A stretch of 64,000 nucleotides of DNA. Source: CBDAKK01 sp965196605 (lineage in GTDB: Bacteria; Spirochaetota; Spirochaetia; WTKD01; G963693115). This document shows, piece after piece, positions 45,345-53,781 of this stretch. Made by a program: the position numbers and the translations under genes. The stretch is taken from contig CBDAKK010000008.1 of NCBI GenBank assembly GCA_965196605.1, forward strand, positions 62,001 through 126,000. Direction: 5' to 3'. The notes under the pieces were generated by a model. That model was not told the DNA's origin. It saw only the letters and a program-made list of their open reading frames with translations, and did no database searches. Each line of letters opens with the position of its first letter. The first letter of the stretch is position 1.

Positions 45345-46346
45345 ATGTCCGCTAAACATTTATTAAAAGATTTTACATTGCCTACGCAGGTAATAAAAGC
45401 AGAAGATGTAGTCACGGAAAATGTTGCTGTAATTTCTATGGAAACTTTTGAGCGCGGATTTGCTACAACCGTGGGTAATAGTCTTCGCAGAACATTGCTT
45501 TCGTCTATGCAAAGTTTTTCAGTTACGGGAGTAAGAATTACTGTTTTTTCAGAAGGTAGCCAGCAGCGCTTTATAACCAGTGAGTACGATGCAATACCCG
45601 GTATTAAGGAAGACACGGTTGATGTTTTTGATGCTATTAAGCGCATGAAGTTTCTTGTTGATGATGAAAATAAAGCAAGCTTTACCCTTGATGCGGAATG
45701 CTCTGGAAAGAAAAAATTTGATATGAGCGTTTTTGAGACTTTTGGGATACGCGTACTGAATGCACATGATACGCTGATGACTGCAATGGATGATGTGACT
45801 ATGCGCATTGAGCTGCAGGTTGATCTTGGGCGTGGCTATGTTCCAGCCGAGGAGCATGAAAAGCGTATTGATGAGGAAGGCATTATTGCTGTAGATTCAT
45901 TGTTTTCTCCCATAGTTGCTGCGTCTTATGATGTTGAAAATGTGCGTGTGGGACATAGAAATGATTATGAAAAGCTTGTATTGAAGGTGGAAACGGATGG
46001 TTCTATTGCTCCTGTAGATGCGGTTTCGCATGCAGCAAAGCTTATGAAGGATATTCTTCAACCGCTTATTAATTTTGAGGAGTCGCTTGTACAGGCTGCA
46101 CCAATGATGGATGAAAAACTTGTAGAACTCGATAAAAAGTTGAATATACCAATAGAGGATTTGGAACTCTCTCAGCGGTCAAGTAACTGCTTTAGACTTG
46201 CGAAAATTATATTGGTACGAGATTTAGTAAAAATGTCTGAGCGCGAAGTCGAAAATCTCCCAAATTTTGGCAAGAAGTGTATGGACGAAGTAAAAGAACA
46301 ATTGAAGGAATTAGAACTTTCTTTTGGAATGGATACTGGCGAGTAA
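45345..46346 (+). CDS. rpoA: RNA polymerase alpha subunit
   Basis: Assembles RNA polymerase and binds UP elements and activators; 333 aa. N-terminal domain: ERGFATTVGNSLRRTLLSSM and the dimer/beta contacts. Linker, then the C-terminal domain with IPIEDLELSQRSSNCF and NLPNFGKKCMDEVKEQL. GGAGGG precedes the ATG. Position between rpsK and rplQ is the standard alpha operon. Confidence 0.97.
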   Translation: MSAKHLLKDFTLPTQVIKAEDVVTENVAVISMETFERGFATTVGNSLRRTLLSSMQSFSVTGVRITVFSEGSQQRFITSEYDAIPGIKEDTVDVFDAIKRMKFLVDDENKASFTLDAECSGKKKFDMSVFETFGIRVLNAHDTLMTAMDDVTMRIELQVDLGRGYVPAEEHEKRIDEEGIIAVDSLFSPIVAASYDVENVRVGHRNDYEKLVLKVETDGSIAPVDAVSHAAKLMKDILQPLINFEESLVQAAPMMDEKLVELDKKLNIPIEDLELSQRSSNCFRLAKIILVRDLVKMSEREVENLPNFGKKCMDEVKEQLKELELSFGMDTGE

Positions 46347-46395
46347 ATAGCGCCAAGGATTCCATAAGGTTATTTAAGCAGTTGGAGAATATGCC

Positions 46396-47085
46396 ATGAA
46401 ACACAGGGTATCATTAAAAAAATTAAGTAAAACGCCCGCCCATCGTAAGGCGATGATGCGCAATATGCTTGTTGCGCTTTTTAGGGAAGAACGCATTAAG
46501 ACAACGTTTGCCAAGGCAAGGGTTTTAAGGCGCTTTGCCGAGCGGCTGATAACGCGCGCTCGTAAGGATGGCGTGCATAATAGGCGTATGGCACGGAAGT
46601 GGGTTCAAGATAAGGCAATACTTAATAAACTGTTTACCGAGCTAGGACCTCGCTATGTGCAAAGGCCTGGTGGCTATACGCGTATAGTGAAACTAGGCCC
46701 GCGTTATGGGGATGCGAGTGAAATGGCCTATATAGCACTGGTGGTTGATGAAGCGCAGGCAAGTGCGCCGACCAAGAAGTCTAAAAAGCGAGTGAAAAGT
46801 GCAGATACAAAAAGCACTGAAGTAAGTGAAACAACAGAGCTTGTAGATGACGCAAAGTCTGCTGAGGCTTCGGCATCAGAGAAAGAAGAGAAAAAAGATT
46901 CTGATGTAAAAACACAAGATGCTGCTGAGGCTCAGACAGAAGTTCATAAAGAACAAAAGACGCATCATGAACAGCCTAAGCACACAAGCAAGACTGCGCA
47001 TGCACATGTAGCGAGCCAAAAGGCAAAAATGCCGAGCGCCGTACAACAAAAGGCGCAGCGCTATCGCTCTGATAAAGGCAAGTAG
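46396..47085 (+). CDS. rplQ: Ribosomal protein L17 with long C-terminal extension
   Basis: 50S protein near the tunnel exit. Residues 1 to about 118 are standard L17 (RKAMMRNMLVALFREERIKT, RPGGYTRIVKLGPRYGDASEMA). The remaining ~110 residues are a low-complexity Lys/Glu/Ala/Ser/His tail (for example SASEKEEKKDSDV and KEQKTHHEQPKH) likely to be disordered. L17 is normally 120-130 aa, so the gene is almost twice as long. There is no frameshift, and the tail ends 22 bases before the next gene. Role of the tail unknown. Confidence 0.93.
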   Translation: MKHRVSLKKLSKTPAHRKAMMRNMLVALFREERIKTTFAKARVLRRFAERLITRARKDGVHNRRMARKWVQDKAILNKLFTELGPRYVQRPGGYTRIVKLGPRYGDASEMAYIALVVDEAQASAPTKKSKKRVKSADTKSTEVSETTELVDDAKSAEASASEKEEKKDSDVKTQDAAEAQTEVHKEQKTHHEQPKHTSKTAHAHVASQKAKMPSAVQQKAQRYRSDKGK

Positions 47086-47106
47086 TTTTAGAAGAGTACT
47101 TCGTTT

Positions 47107-47823
47107 GTGCATATTCCTCGCGCTAGTTTAGAAGCATATCAATCGCGCTCGCAATTTTTTTATTCCATAATTCTGCGCTCTGCAAATAAACACCTTTTAG
47201 GGTGGGAGAGTGAAAAAACTCAAGCAAAACGTTTTCGTATTTTTGTAGAAGAAATACCCACGCTTATTCCAGATGCATATGCAAGTACGTCTAGGCCATT
47301 TTCGCTTTTGGACGCGGGCTGTGGTTATGGTGCCTTGTATGCGTATCTTAAGCAGCACAAGCTAGCGTGCAAATACACCGGCATGGACTATGCTGAGGAA
47401 TGTGTAAACCATGCGCGCTCAGTATATGGTGGTGAGGTTGCGTTTTTAAAGGCAAATTTGTTTGAACCTACACACGAAGTGCAGAATTGGGGCATGCACG
47501 ATGTGTGTTTTATTTCAGGAGTGCTTAACCTCAATATAGATACAATAATGTATGCCGGGGCAACCCATGAGGTTATGCTTTTTGTTATACAAAAATTACT
47601 GAGCATTTCGAGGTATGGCGTTATCTTCAATGTTTTGCATGTAAAATCTCCTACAAAGGACAATACCTTTTTTTATCATGACCCGCGCCATATATCTCAT
47701 TTTTTTAAGAGCAGTGGTATTCGCGTTTTACGTATACGAGACGAATACCTTCCAAATGACATGACTTTAATTTTGAAAAGAAACATCAAACGTGGTATAA
47801 ATACTTCCACATATTCTAATTAG
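47107..47823 (+). CDS. Class I SAM-dependent methyltransferase
   Basis: 238 aa, GTG start (MHIPRASLEAYQS). The SAM-binding motif I LLDAGCGYGALYAYL lies near residue 65, with an acidic motif II end at YTGMDYAEECVNHAR, about 20 residues on. The remainder has no recognisable substrate domain; HYFxDP-like FYHDPRHISHFF occurs near the end. It follows the alpha operon and precedes rnhA by 16 bases, so it may share their transcript. Substrate unknown (small molecule or macromolecule). Confidence 0.82.
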   Translation: MHIPRASLEAYQSRSQFFYSIILRSANKHLLGWESEKTQAKRFRIFVEEIPTLIPDAYASTSRPFSLLDAGCGYGALYAYLKQHKLACKYTGMDYAEECVNHARSVYGGEVAFLKANLFEPTHEVQNWGMHDVCFISGVLNLNIDTIMYAGATHEVMLFVIQKLLSISRYGVIFNVLHVKSPTKDNTFFYHDPRHISHFFKSSGIRVLRIRDEYLPNDMTLILKRNIKRGINTSTYSN

Positions 47824-47839
47824 TATAAGGAGTTAGCTT

Positions 47840-48334
47840 GTGAGTGATTTTGTTAACGATGTTGTTTTGTATACAGATGGGGGGTGTAGCGACAACCCCG
47901 GCGTGGGTGCGTGGGCCTTTGTGGCATGTGGCGGTACAGATACTGAAGTGCTTTTTTCAGACAGCGGTGGTGATGAGCAGACTACTAACAACCGCATGGA
48001 ATTGTTTGCTGCTATTGCTGCGTTGCAATGGTTGCATCAGCATGATGAGGGCGTGGAGCATGTGGTGTTGTACACGGATTCACAGTACCTCAAGAAAGGT
48101 ATGAACGAATGGCTTGCGCAGTGGGTGCGGCGCGGATGGAAACTTTCTTCTGGCAGTTGTGTGCGCAACAAAGACTTGTGGCAAGAGTTGAGGCATTATC
48201 AAAATGAATGCAAGAAAAAAAATGTGAATTTAAGCTTAGAGTGGGTCAAGGGACATGCGGGAAATACTTATAATGAAATGTGTCACAACCTTGTTACTAA
48301 AAAAATTGCAGAGTTAAAAGGAGGCATGGTGTAA
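47840..48334 (+). CDS. rnhA: Ribonuclease HI with altered fourth catalytic residue
   Basis: Cleaves the RNA strand of RNA/DNA hybrids, 164 aa, GTG start after AAGGAG. The metal-binding residues D13 (YTDGGCSDNPG), E54 (NNRMEL) and D80 (YTDSQYLKKG) and the catalytic loop His139 (KGHAGN) are present. The fourth carboxylate, Asp in the usual NERCDELA motif, is His149 here (NEMCHNLV). That position is the least strict of the four in the E. coli enzyme, so activity is likely but changed kinetics or metal use is possible. Confidence 0.9.
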   Translation: MSDFVNDVVLYTDGGCSDNPGVGAWAFVACGGTDTEVLFSDSGGDEQTTNNRMELFAAIAALQWLHQHDEGVEHVVLYTDSQYLKKGMNEWLAQWVRRGWKLSSGSCVRNKDLWQELRHYQNECKKKNVNLSLEWVKGHAGNTYNEMCHNLVTKKIAELKGGMV

Positions 48335-48343
48335 GGATGAAGT

Positions 48344-49927
48344 ATGAGCGGTAAGATAATGCAGCACTGGGCGGACATATACGCCGAACGAGTTATTCGA
48401 GAGCGTGGAGAGCAAGCGCAGTACACATGCGCCTCTGGCATTACTCCTTCGGGTACGGTGCACATAGGAAATTTTCGCGAAATAATTTCTGTGGAGCTTG
48501 TGGTGCGCGCCTTGCGTGAAAAAGGGAAAAACGCGCGCTTCATATATTCGTGGGATGACTTTGATGTCTTCCGCAAGGTGCCGCAAAACATACCGCAGGG
48601 TGAGGACTACCACGCGTATTTGCGCAAGCCCATAGTCGACATACCTGACCCGTACCAGCGCATGGAAAGCTATGCCCGCGGCAATGAGCGTGATATAGAA
48701 AGAGTGCTTGATGGTCTTGGAATACATCCGCAGTATATTTATCAAGCTGAAGAGTACAGAAAGGGCGTGTATGCAGAAGGAATACGGCGCGCCTTGGTGC
48801 ACAGACGTGAGATTATGGCCATTTTGAACGAACACCGTAGCACGCCCTTGGCGGATACGTGGTATCCTGTTTCTGTTTTTAGTTCTTTTACGGGCAAGGA
48901 CACAACTGCAATTCTTTCGTGGGACGGCGAGTGGGCACTCACCTACAAGTGCGAAGAAACAAATCAAGAAGAGACCATAGACATACGCAACACTGGGCTT
49001 GTAAAGCTTTTATGGCGTGTTGATTGGCCCATGCGTTGGAAGCACGAAGGCGTTGATTTTGAGCCTGCGGGCAAAGATCATCACTCACAGGGTGGGAGTT
49101 TTGATACGGCGCGTGATATTGTGCGCGTAGCGTATGAAGGGCAAGCCCCCGTTACCTTTCAGTATGACTTCGTGCGCATTAAGGGGGGGAGCGGCAAGCT
49201 TTCGTCTTCCAGCGGTGAGGTGGTAAGCGTAGAAGATGTGCTTGCAATATATCAGCCTGAAATTGTGCGCTACTTGTTTGCGGGGACAAGGCCAAACAGC
49301 GAGTTTGCTATTTCGTTTGATTTGGATGTGATTAAGGTTTATGAAGACTACGATAGGTGTGAGCGCATTTATTTTGGTGAGGAAGTAGTGGGTGAGGCGC
49401 GCAAGGCAAAGGAGTGTAGAATATATGAGCTGTCTCAAGTTGAGGCGGTGCCAAAGGTTATGCCACAACAAGCGCCCTTTCGGCATTTGTGTAGTGTGCT
49501 GCAGACCTATGCTTGTGATGTAGAGAAGACGCTGGAATTTTTGCGTGTGAATAAAGAGAGCGAGATCTTGGTGAGGAGGCGCTGTGAGTGCGCGTTATAT
49601 TGGATTAAGACCTACGCACCAGAGAAATTTGTTTTTACGCTCAAAGAGAGTAGTACTGAATTTGTGTGTGAGAGTGCAGAACTTGCTTCGGCCTTCGCGC
49701 ATCTTTATGCCTTGATTGAAAGTAAGTGGGACGCGCTTTCTGATAAGGAGATAAACGACAGCATTTATGCGTGCGCACGAGAGGCAAGCGTGGAGCCTAA
49801 GGATTTTTTTAGAGCCTTGTACTTGCGTTTGGTTGGCAAGGAGCGGGGGCCTCGCCTTGGAACTTTTTTCACTATTTTGGGTAAGGAACGCGTGTTAGAA
49901 TATTTACAGCTTACACATGAAAACTAA
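48344..49927 (+). CDS. lysS: Lysyl-tRNA synthetase, class I
   Basis: Charges tRNA-Lys; 527 aa. This is the archaeal/spirochaetal class I enzyme, unrelated to the class II LysRS of most bacteria: N-terminal Rossmann fold with SGITPSGTVHIGNFRE (HIGN at residues 40-43), and the KMSKS-like loop GGSGKLSSSSGEVVS (about residue 285). An alpha-helical anticodon-binding domain of about 200 residues follows. The symbol used for class I is often lysK or lysS. Ten bases separate it from rnhA. The presence of a class I LysRS supports spirochaete origin. Confidence 0.94.
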   Translation: MSGKIMQHWADIYAERVIRERGEQAQYTCASGITPSGTVHIGNFREIISVELVVRALREKGKNARFIYSWDDFDVFRKVPQNIPQGEDYHAYLRKPIVDIPDPYQRMESYARGNERDIERVLDGLGIHPQYIYQAEEYRKGVYAEGIRRALVHRREIMAILNEHRSTPLADTWYPVSVFSSFTGKDTTAILSWDGEWALTYKCEETNQEETIDIRNTGLVKLLWRVDWPMRWKHEGVDFEPAGKDHHSQGGSFDTARDIVRVAYEGQAPVTFQYDFVRIKGGSGKLSSSSGEVVSVEDVLAIYQPEIVRYLFAGTRPNSEFAISFDLDVIKVYEDYDRCERIYFGEEVVGEARKAKECRIYELSQVEAVPKVMPQQAPFRHLCSVLQTYACDVEKTLEFLRVNKESEILVRRRCECALYWIKTYAPEKFVFTLKESSTEFVCESAELASAFAHLYALIESKWDALSDKEINDSIYACAREASVEPKDFFRALYLRLVGKERGPRLGTFFTILGKERVLEYLQLTHEN

Positions 49928-49976
49928 GTAGTTTACAGACAATGGTACGCCTAAGCGTATCTTATAAGGAGGTAAC

Positions 49977-50708
49977 ATGTCGAGTGAGGGTAAGTCTCGT
50001 GATGAATTAAAGCGTGCGGTGGGCGAGTATGCTGTGAGAACTTTTGTAAAAAGTGGCATGGCTGTAGGCTTGGGCACGGGCACAACTGCAATTTGGGCGG
50101 TGCGTGAAATAGCGCGGCTGTATAGTACTGGCGAGCTTAGTAACATACGCTGTGCGGTAACGGGACCGGGCACTGCCCTTGAAGCTGCCACCTTAGGGCT
50201 ACCCGTGTATGATTTAAATGCATCGCAGGTGCAACGTTTCGATGTTACCATTGATGGTGCTGATGAATACGACGAAAAGCGTAACCTCACCAAGGGCGGT
50301 GGTGGTTGCTTGTTTCACGAAAAAATAATTGCGTATAGCAGTGAGCTGTTTGTTTGCGTTGCCGACTTGCAGAAAAGGGTTGCGCACTTAGGCAAAAGTT
50401 TTTGCATTCCCATTGAGGTTATTCCCGTTGCGGTAAGCCGCGTCATGCACGCGCTTGAAAAGCGTTTTAATATTGAGTCGCTTGCCATTCGTTATGACGC
50501 GCGGGGGGTAAGCCCCTTTATAACGGTGGAGGGGAATTATATTTTAGACTTAGGTTTTGCGAGCAGCTTTGTAGCAGAGGAGCGTGAGCGGGAAATTGAT
50601 GCAATGCTCGGTGTTGTGGAGTGTGGCATATTTCCTGCTGCGAGATTTGCAAAGCCCCCTGTGTTGTGCCTGGTAGATGAAGCGGGTGAGGTGCAGGTGC
50701 ATGCGTAG
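49977..50708 (+). CDS. rpiA: Ribose-5-phosphate isomerase A
   Basis: Interconverts ribose 5-phosphate and ribulose 5-phosphate in the pentose phosphate pathway; 243 aa. The substrate loop GLGTGTTAIWAV (about residue 34), DVTIDGADEYDEK with the catalytic acids, and TKGGGGCLFHEKI with the catalytic Glu and Lys are all present. AAGGAGG precedes the ATG. Normal length. Confidence 0.95.
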   Translation: MSSEGKSRDELKRAVGEYAVRTFVKSGMAVGLGTGTTAIWAVREIARLYSTGELSNIRCAVTGPGTALEAATLGLPVYDLNASQVQRFDVTIDGADEYDEKRNLTKGGGGCLFHEKIIAYSSELFVCVADLQKRVAHLGKSFCIPIEVIPVAVSRVMHALEKRFNIESLAIRYDARGVSPFITVEGNYILDLGFASSFVAEEREREIDAMLGVVECGIFPAARFAKPPVLCLVDEAGEVQVHA

Positions 50709-50746
50709 TTGCGCGTGAGCCTATGCTACAATAAATGGGGTTGATT

Positions 50747-51703
50747 ATGAAGATTGCAATACTTGATGTGGCGGTCATAGGCAAGGATATTGATTATTCT
50801 CGTTTTTCTGAACTTGGGGAATGTGCGCTTTATGATCATACAAGTGATGAAGACTTTTTAAGGCATTGTCACGATTGCGAGGTGCTAATAAGTAACCGCG
50901 TGAGTTTTAATGCAGAGCGTATTGCTGCGCTGCCGAATTTGAAACTTATTTGTTCTGCTGCCACGGGTTATAATTTAATAGACATTGAAGCGGCGCAGGA
51001 GCGCGGCATTGCGCTTGCAAATGTGCCTGCTTATTCAACGCACAGCGTAACGCAGTTTACACTTGCCATGGCGTTTTATCTCCTCATGGAAATTTACAAA
51101 TACGATTCCTTTGTAAAAACTAAGGGTTATTCACAAGGTACGCTTTCTACAAATTTAGAATACCCGTGGCATGATTTAAGTGGTTTGCAATGGGGCGTTA
51201 TAGGGCTGGGTGCCATAGGAAAAAGCGTGGCGCGCGTTGTTTCTGCGCTCGGCTCACAAGTGGTTTACTACTCCGTCTCTGGTAACAACACATGCACTGA
51301 CTACCCACGCGTAAGCCTTGAAGAGCTTTTGCGTAGCAGCGATATTATTTCCATTCACGCGCCTTTGAGTCCCTTGACGCAAAATTTACTAAACGCTGAA
51401 AATCTTGTCTTGCTTAAAAGCACGGCCTTGTTGATAAACGTAGGACGCGGAAGCATAGTTGATGAAAATGAGCTGGCACGCATGCTGAACGAAAACTGCA
51501 TAGGTGGCGTTGCCTTGGACGTGTTTGAAACTGAGCCACTGCAACTTGAGAGTCCGTTGCTCAGTGTTTCTCACCCTGAAAAGTTGCTCATGACGCCGCA
51601 TGTTGCATGGTCGAGTTTAGAGGCTCGAAAAAAACTTGTTTCGGAAATTTTTGAGAACATTGCTGCCTTTGTACGCGGTGAAAAACGCAATAGAATATGC
51701 TAG
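50747..51703 (+). CDS. D-2-hydroxyacid dehydrogenase
   Basis: NAD-dependent 2-hydroxyacid dehydrogenase, 318 aa from the ATG at 50747 (GGGG six bases upstream; the frame extends to 50735). NAD motif GVIGLGAIGKSVARV (about residue 148), substrate Arg in NVGRGSIVDE, Glu in DVFETEPL and His in MTPHVAWSS form the catalytic triad. Closest general resemblance is to glycerate dehydrogenase/hydroxypyruvate reductase; D-lactate dehydrogenase is possible. Last gene before the second repeat island. Confidence 0.88.
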   Translation: MKIAILDVAVIGKDIDYSRFSELGECALYDHTSDEDFLRHCHDCEVLISNRVSFNAERIAALPNLKLICSAATGYNLIDIEAAQERGIALANVPAYSTHSVTQFTLAMAFYLLMEIYKYDSFVKTKGYSQGTLSTNLEYPWHDLSGLQWGVIGLGAIGKSVARVVSALGSQVVYYSVSGNNTCTDYPRVSLEELLRSSDIISIHAPLSPLTQNLLNAENLVLLKSTALLINVGRGSIVDENELARMLNENCIGGVALDVFETEPLQLESPLLSVSHPEKLLMTPHVAWSSLEARKKLVSEIFENIAAFVRGEKRNRIC

Positions 51704-51912
51704 TTTTTTGAGCGTTACATACGCATGTGAACTTTCTGGGGGAGTGTCCCCCACGCCCCCCACGGGCATGAAGCTGTTCTGCGCTCGGCGTGTGTGAGTT
51801 ATCGCAGTTTTGCTGACGCTGTTTTTTATGAACGCTTTCTGTGGCTAAGGCGCTAGCTATAATATCACTTGCAGTGAGCTAAGGTTCTATCTTCTGTTGC
51901 CACGATGTGGCA

Positions 51913-52108
51913 CGCACTATGCAAACGCTTCGGTTGGCCGTACTTTTTTTTTCTTTTTTCGAAAAGAAAAAAAAGTACCAAAAAATAAAGAAAAAGGAGC
52001 CTGCGGCTACAGCCGCAGGAACAGTGTTACGCTGCACGCAACATATGAAAACCGAACGCAAATAAGTTTGTGTGAGTGGCCTTGAGGTGCTACGCCATAG
52101 GGACTAAG
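51913..52108 (-). repeat. Composite dispersed repeat, copy B core
   Basis: Reverse complement of copy A core (23611-23806): the same 196-base length, with only a handful of differences by eye. Weaker similarity continues on both sides, including ctagcgccttagcc and, at about 51735-51775, a gggggagtgtccccca hairpin equivalent to the GC hairpin of the right arm. Confidence 0.85.
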
Positions 52109-52449
52109 GAACTGAGTATAGGAAGCTACGCGGGCGGGGCTAACGCCATAGAAAACAAGACACAAAGCGAAATACCGCATGAGCCATGGCACGGGTGTCG
52201 CGCGTTCGCGCTTCTCGACTTTGATGCGAATACTGCATTTCTACTACGCTGCGCTCCGCAATCTGAATGTCAGCAGCCGTACCGTCCTTGGCAGCCTTAA
52301 TGCCCCGTGATGTCGGCTCCATGTTAATTACACGGGACTCCATCCTGCTTCGCAGACATGGGGCGGCTGTCGCGCTTTTCAGCGCTCACGCCTTTTTTTC
52401 TTTGGTATTTTTTAATACTTGCGTACAGTATCTGTGTCATTACTGCTTT

Positions 52450-52680
52450 AGCACACAGCATGTTTTTTCTTTTCTTTTTGGTACCTTTTTCTTTTCTTTT
52501 TTTCGTGCTAAAAAAAGAAAAGAAAAAGTACAGCCATTCGAGGCATCATCATAATGCGCCTAGCTTCGTGGCAACAGAAAGAATTCATACAATGCCGCGT
52601 GAGCTATAACACAGAAAGACGCGCGTAAGCGCAAAGAGACGTCTTACCCCAAGGGGGGGTGTGGGGGCGTGCCCCCACAA
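52450..52680 (+). repeat. Composite dispersed repeat, copy C (divergent)
   Basis: It keeps the order of the other copies: a gtacc-bounded pyrimidine/purine hairpin, then a tggcaaca block, then cttaccccaaggggg with a gtggggg/cccccac hairpin. The hairpin arms 52485-52503 and 52510-52528 are perfectly complementary for 19 bases around the loop cgtgct. Sequence between the modules has diverged strongly. Confidence 0.65.
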
Positions 52681-52807
52681 AGGCAAAAACAAGCGCTCTC
52701 GACATTGATTTTTTACTATTACCAGTTTTTTTAAGAGGCATTGCTATGAAAATATTTTTGTGATAAAGTAAATATACATAAAATTATAAGTGTAAGGACG
52801 GTTCTTA

Positions 52808-52897
52808 GTGCCCTGTGGAAGAAAGCGAAAGCGAAAAAAAATATCTAAGCATAAGTTTAAGAAAAGATTAAGACAAAATCGCCATAAGAAAAAATAG
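52808..52897 (+). CDS. Tiny Arg/Lys-rich AURKAIP1/COX24 (mS38)-like ribosome-associated protein
   Basis: 29 aa, GTG start 9 bases after AAGGA. The sequence MPCGRKRKRKKISKHKFKKR shows the R-K-R-x-K-M/I-S-K-x-K-x-(R/K)-K pattern of the AURKAIP1/COX24 domain, known in mitochondrial small-subunit protein mS38 and in small basic bacterial proteins (bS22-like). Nearly every residue is basic. The gene lies 37 bases before cdaA and could share its transcript. It is below the usual annotation length, and identification rests on the motif. Confidence 0.7.
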   Translation: MPCGRKRKRKKISKHKFKKRLRQNRHKKK

Positions 52898-52934
52898 ATA
52901 CAATCCTCAATACTTATAAGATTAAGGCTTTCAT

Positions 52935-53771
52935 ATGTTTTACGGTCTTTTTTCTCTTGAGGGATACGATGTTTTTCAAATAGTCAGAGGAGCAGCAGAT
53001 ATAATACTGTTGAGTATTATTTTTTATTTTGCCTATAAGTTATTTGGTGATGTAAAGTCTCGTTTATTATCTAATTTTCTCCTCATCATTGTACTTACCT
53101 ATGTTGTTGCGTCCTTGTTTCGACTTGAGGCGCTTCTGTGGGTTTTAAAGAGTATTGTTGTATGGTTAGTTGTTGGAGCACTGATTATATTTCAACCTGA
53201 GTTGCGTTCTTTGGTATTTAGGAAAAACTATGCAAGGTTTTTAAAGTCTCATAAAAAATTTCACAATGTTGTAGATTTTGATGTTATAAAGCAGGCTGCT
53301 CAGTTTTTGGTGAAAATGCGTAGGGGAGCACTTTTTGTATTTACTCGCAATGTGCAGCTTGATAGTGTTGTCAACACTCGTGTTGAGATTGATGCTCGTT
53401 TAAGTGCTGAAATTCTGCAGACTATTTTTTCTCACGATACGCCCTTGCATGATGGAGCTGTGATATTGGAAAATAATCGCCTTAGTTATGCGGGATGTTA
53501 TCTCCCCTTAGAAGAAAGTTCTAATATTGCTACCGAGCTTGGTTCCCGTCATAGGGCGGCTTTGTCTTTAACAAATAATAGCGATGCCATTGTGCTTGTT
53601 ATTTCAGAGCAACGCGGGGCGGTGTCATTAGCCTATAATGGAGAGCTGTTTTACGATATAGGTATTGAGAGAGCGTCTGAGTATGCTGCAAAATTGCTGA
53701 ATGGACAAACTATAGAAATATCATGGATTAAGGATTATACAAAAACTGCGATTCCTCGTAAGGAATTGTAG
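52935..53771 (+). CDS. cdaA: Diadenylate cyclase CdaA
   Basis: Membrane enzyme making c-di-AMP from two ATP; 278 aa. Three membrane segments (about residues 15-88) precede the DisA_N/DAC domain, with the two catalytic motifs HDGAVIL (DGA at 173-175) and GSRHRAAL (RHR at 205-207). It is followed 11 bases on by cdaR, its usual regulator. c-di-AMP governs potassium and osmolyte balance and wall homeostasis in other bacteria. Confidence 0.95.
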   Translation: MFYGLFSLEGYDVFQIVRGAADIILLSIIFYFAYKLFGDVKSRLLSNFLLIIVLTYVVASLFRLEALLWVLKSIVVWLVVGALIIFQPELRSLVFRKNYARFLKSHKKFHNVVDFDVIKQAAQFLVKMRRGALFVFTRNVQLDSVVNTRVEIDARLSAEILQTIFSHDTPLHDGAVILENNRLSYAGCYLPLEESSNIATELGSRHRAALSLTNNSDAIVLVISEQRGAVSLAYNGELFYDIGIERASEYAAKLLNGQTIEISWIKDYTKTAIPRKEL

Positions 53772-53781
53772 GAGTGATACG

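Larger units (their letters stand above)
51704..52807. other. Gene-free repeat island with two composite repeat copies
   Basis: No convincing gene over 1.1 kb. It holds copy B of the dispersed repeat (minus orientation, about 51733-52140) and copy C (plus orientation, about 52450-52680). Between them lies a minus-strand frame (52140-52358) with a stretch CLRSRMESRV...GTAADIQIAE that faintly resembles a phage portal protein. The last 120 bases are AT-rich and probably contain the promoter of the small basic protein gene at 52808. Confidence 0.6.
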
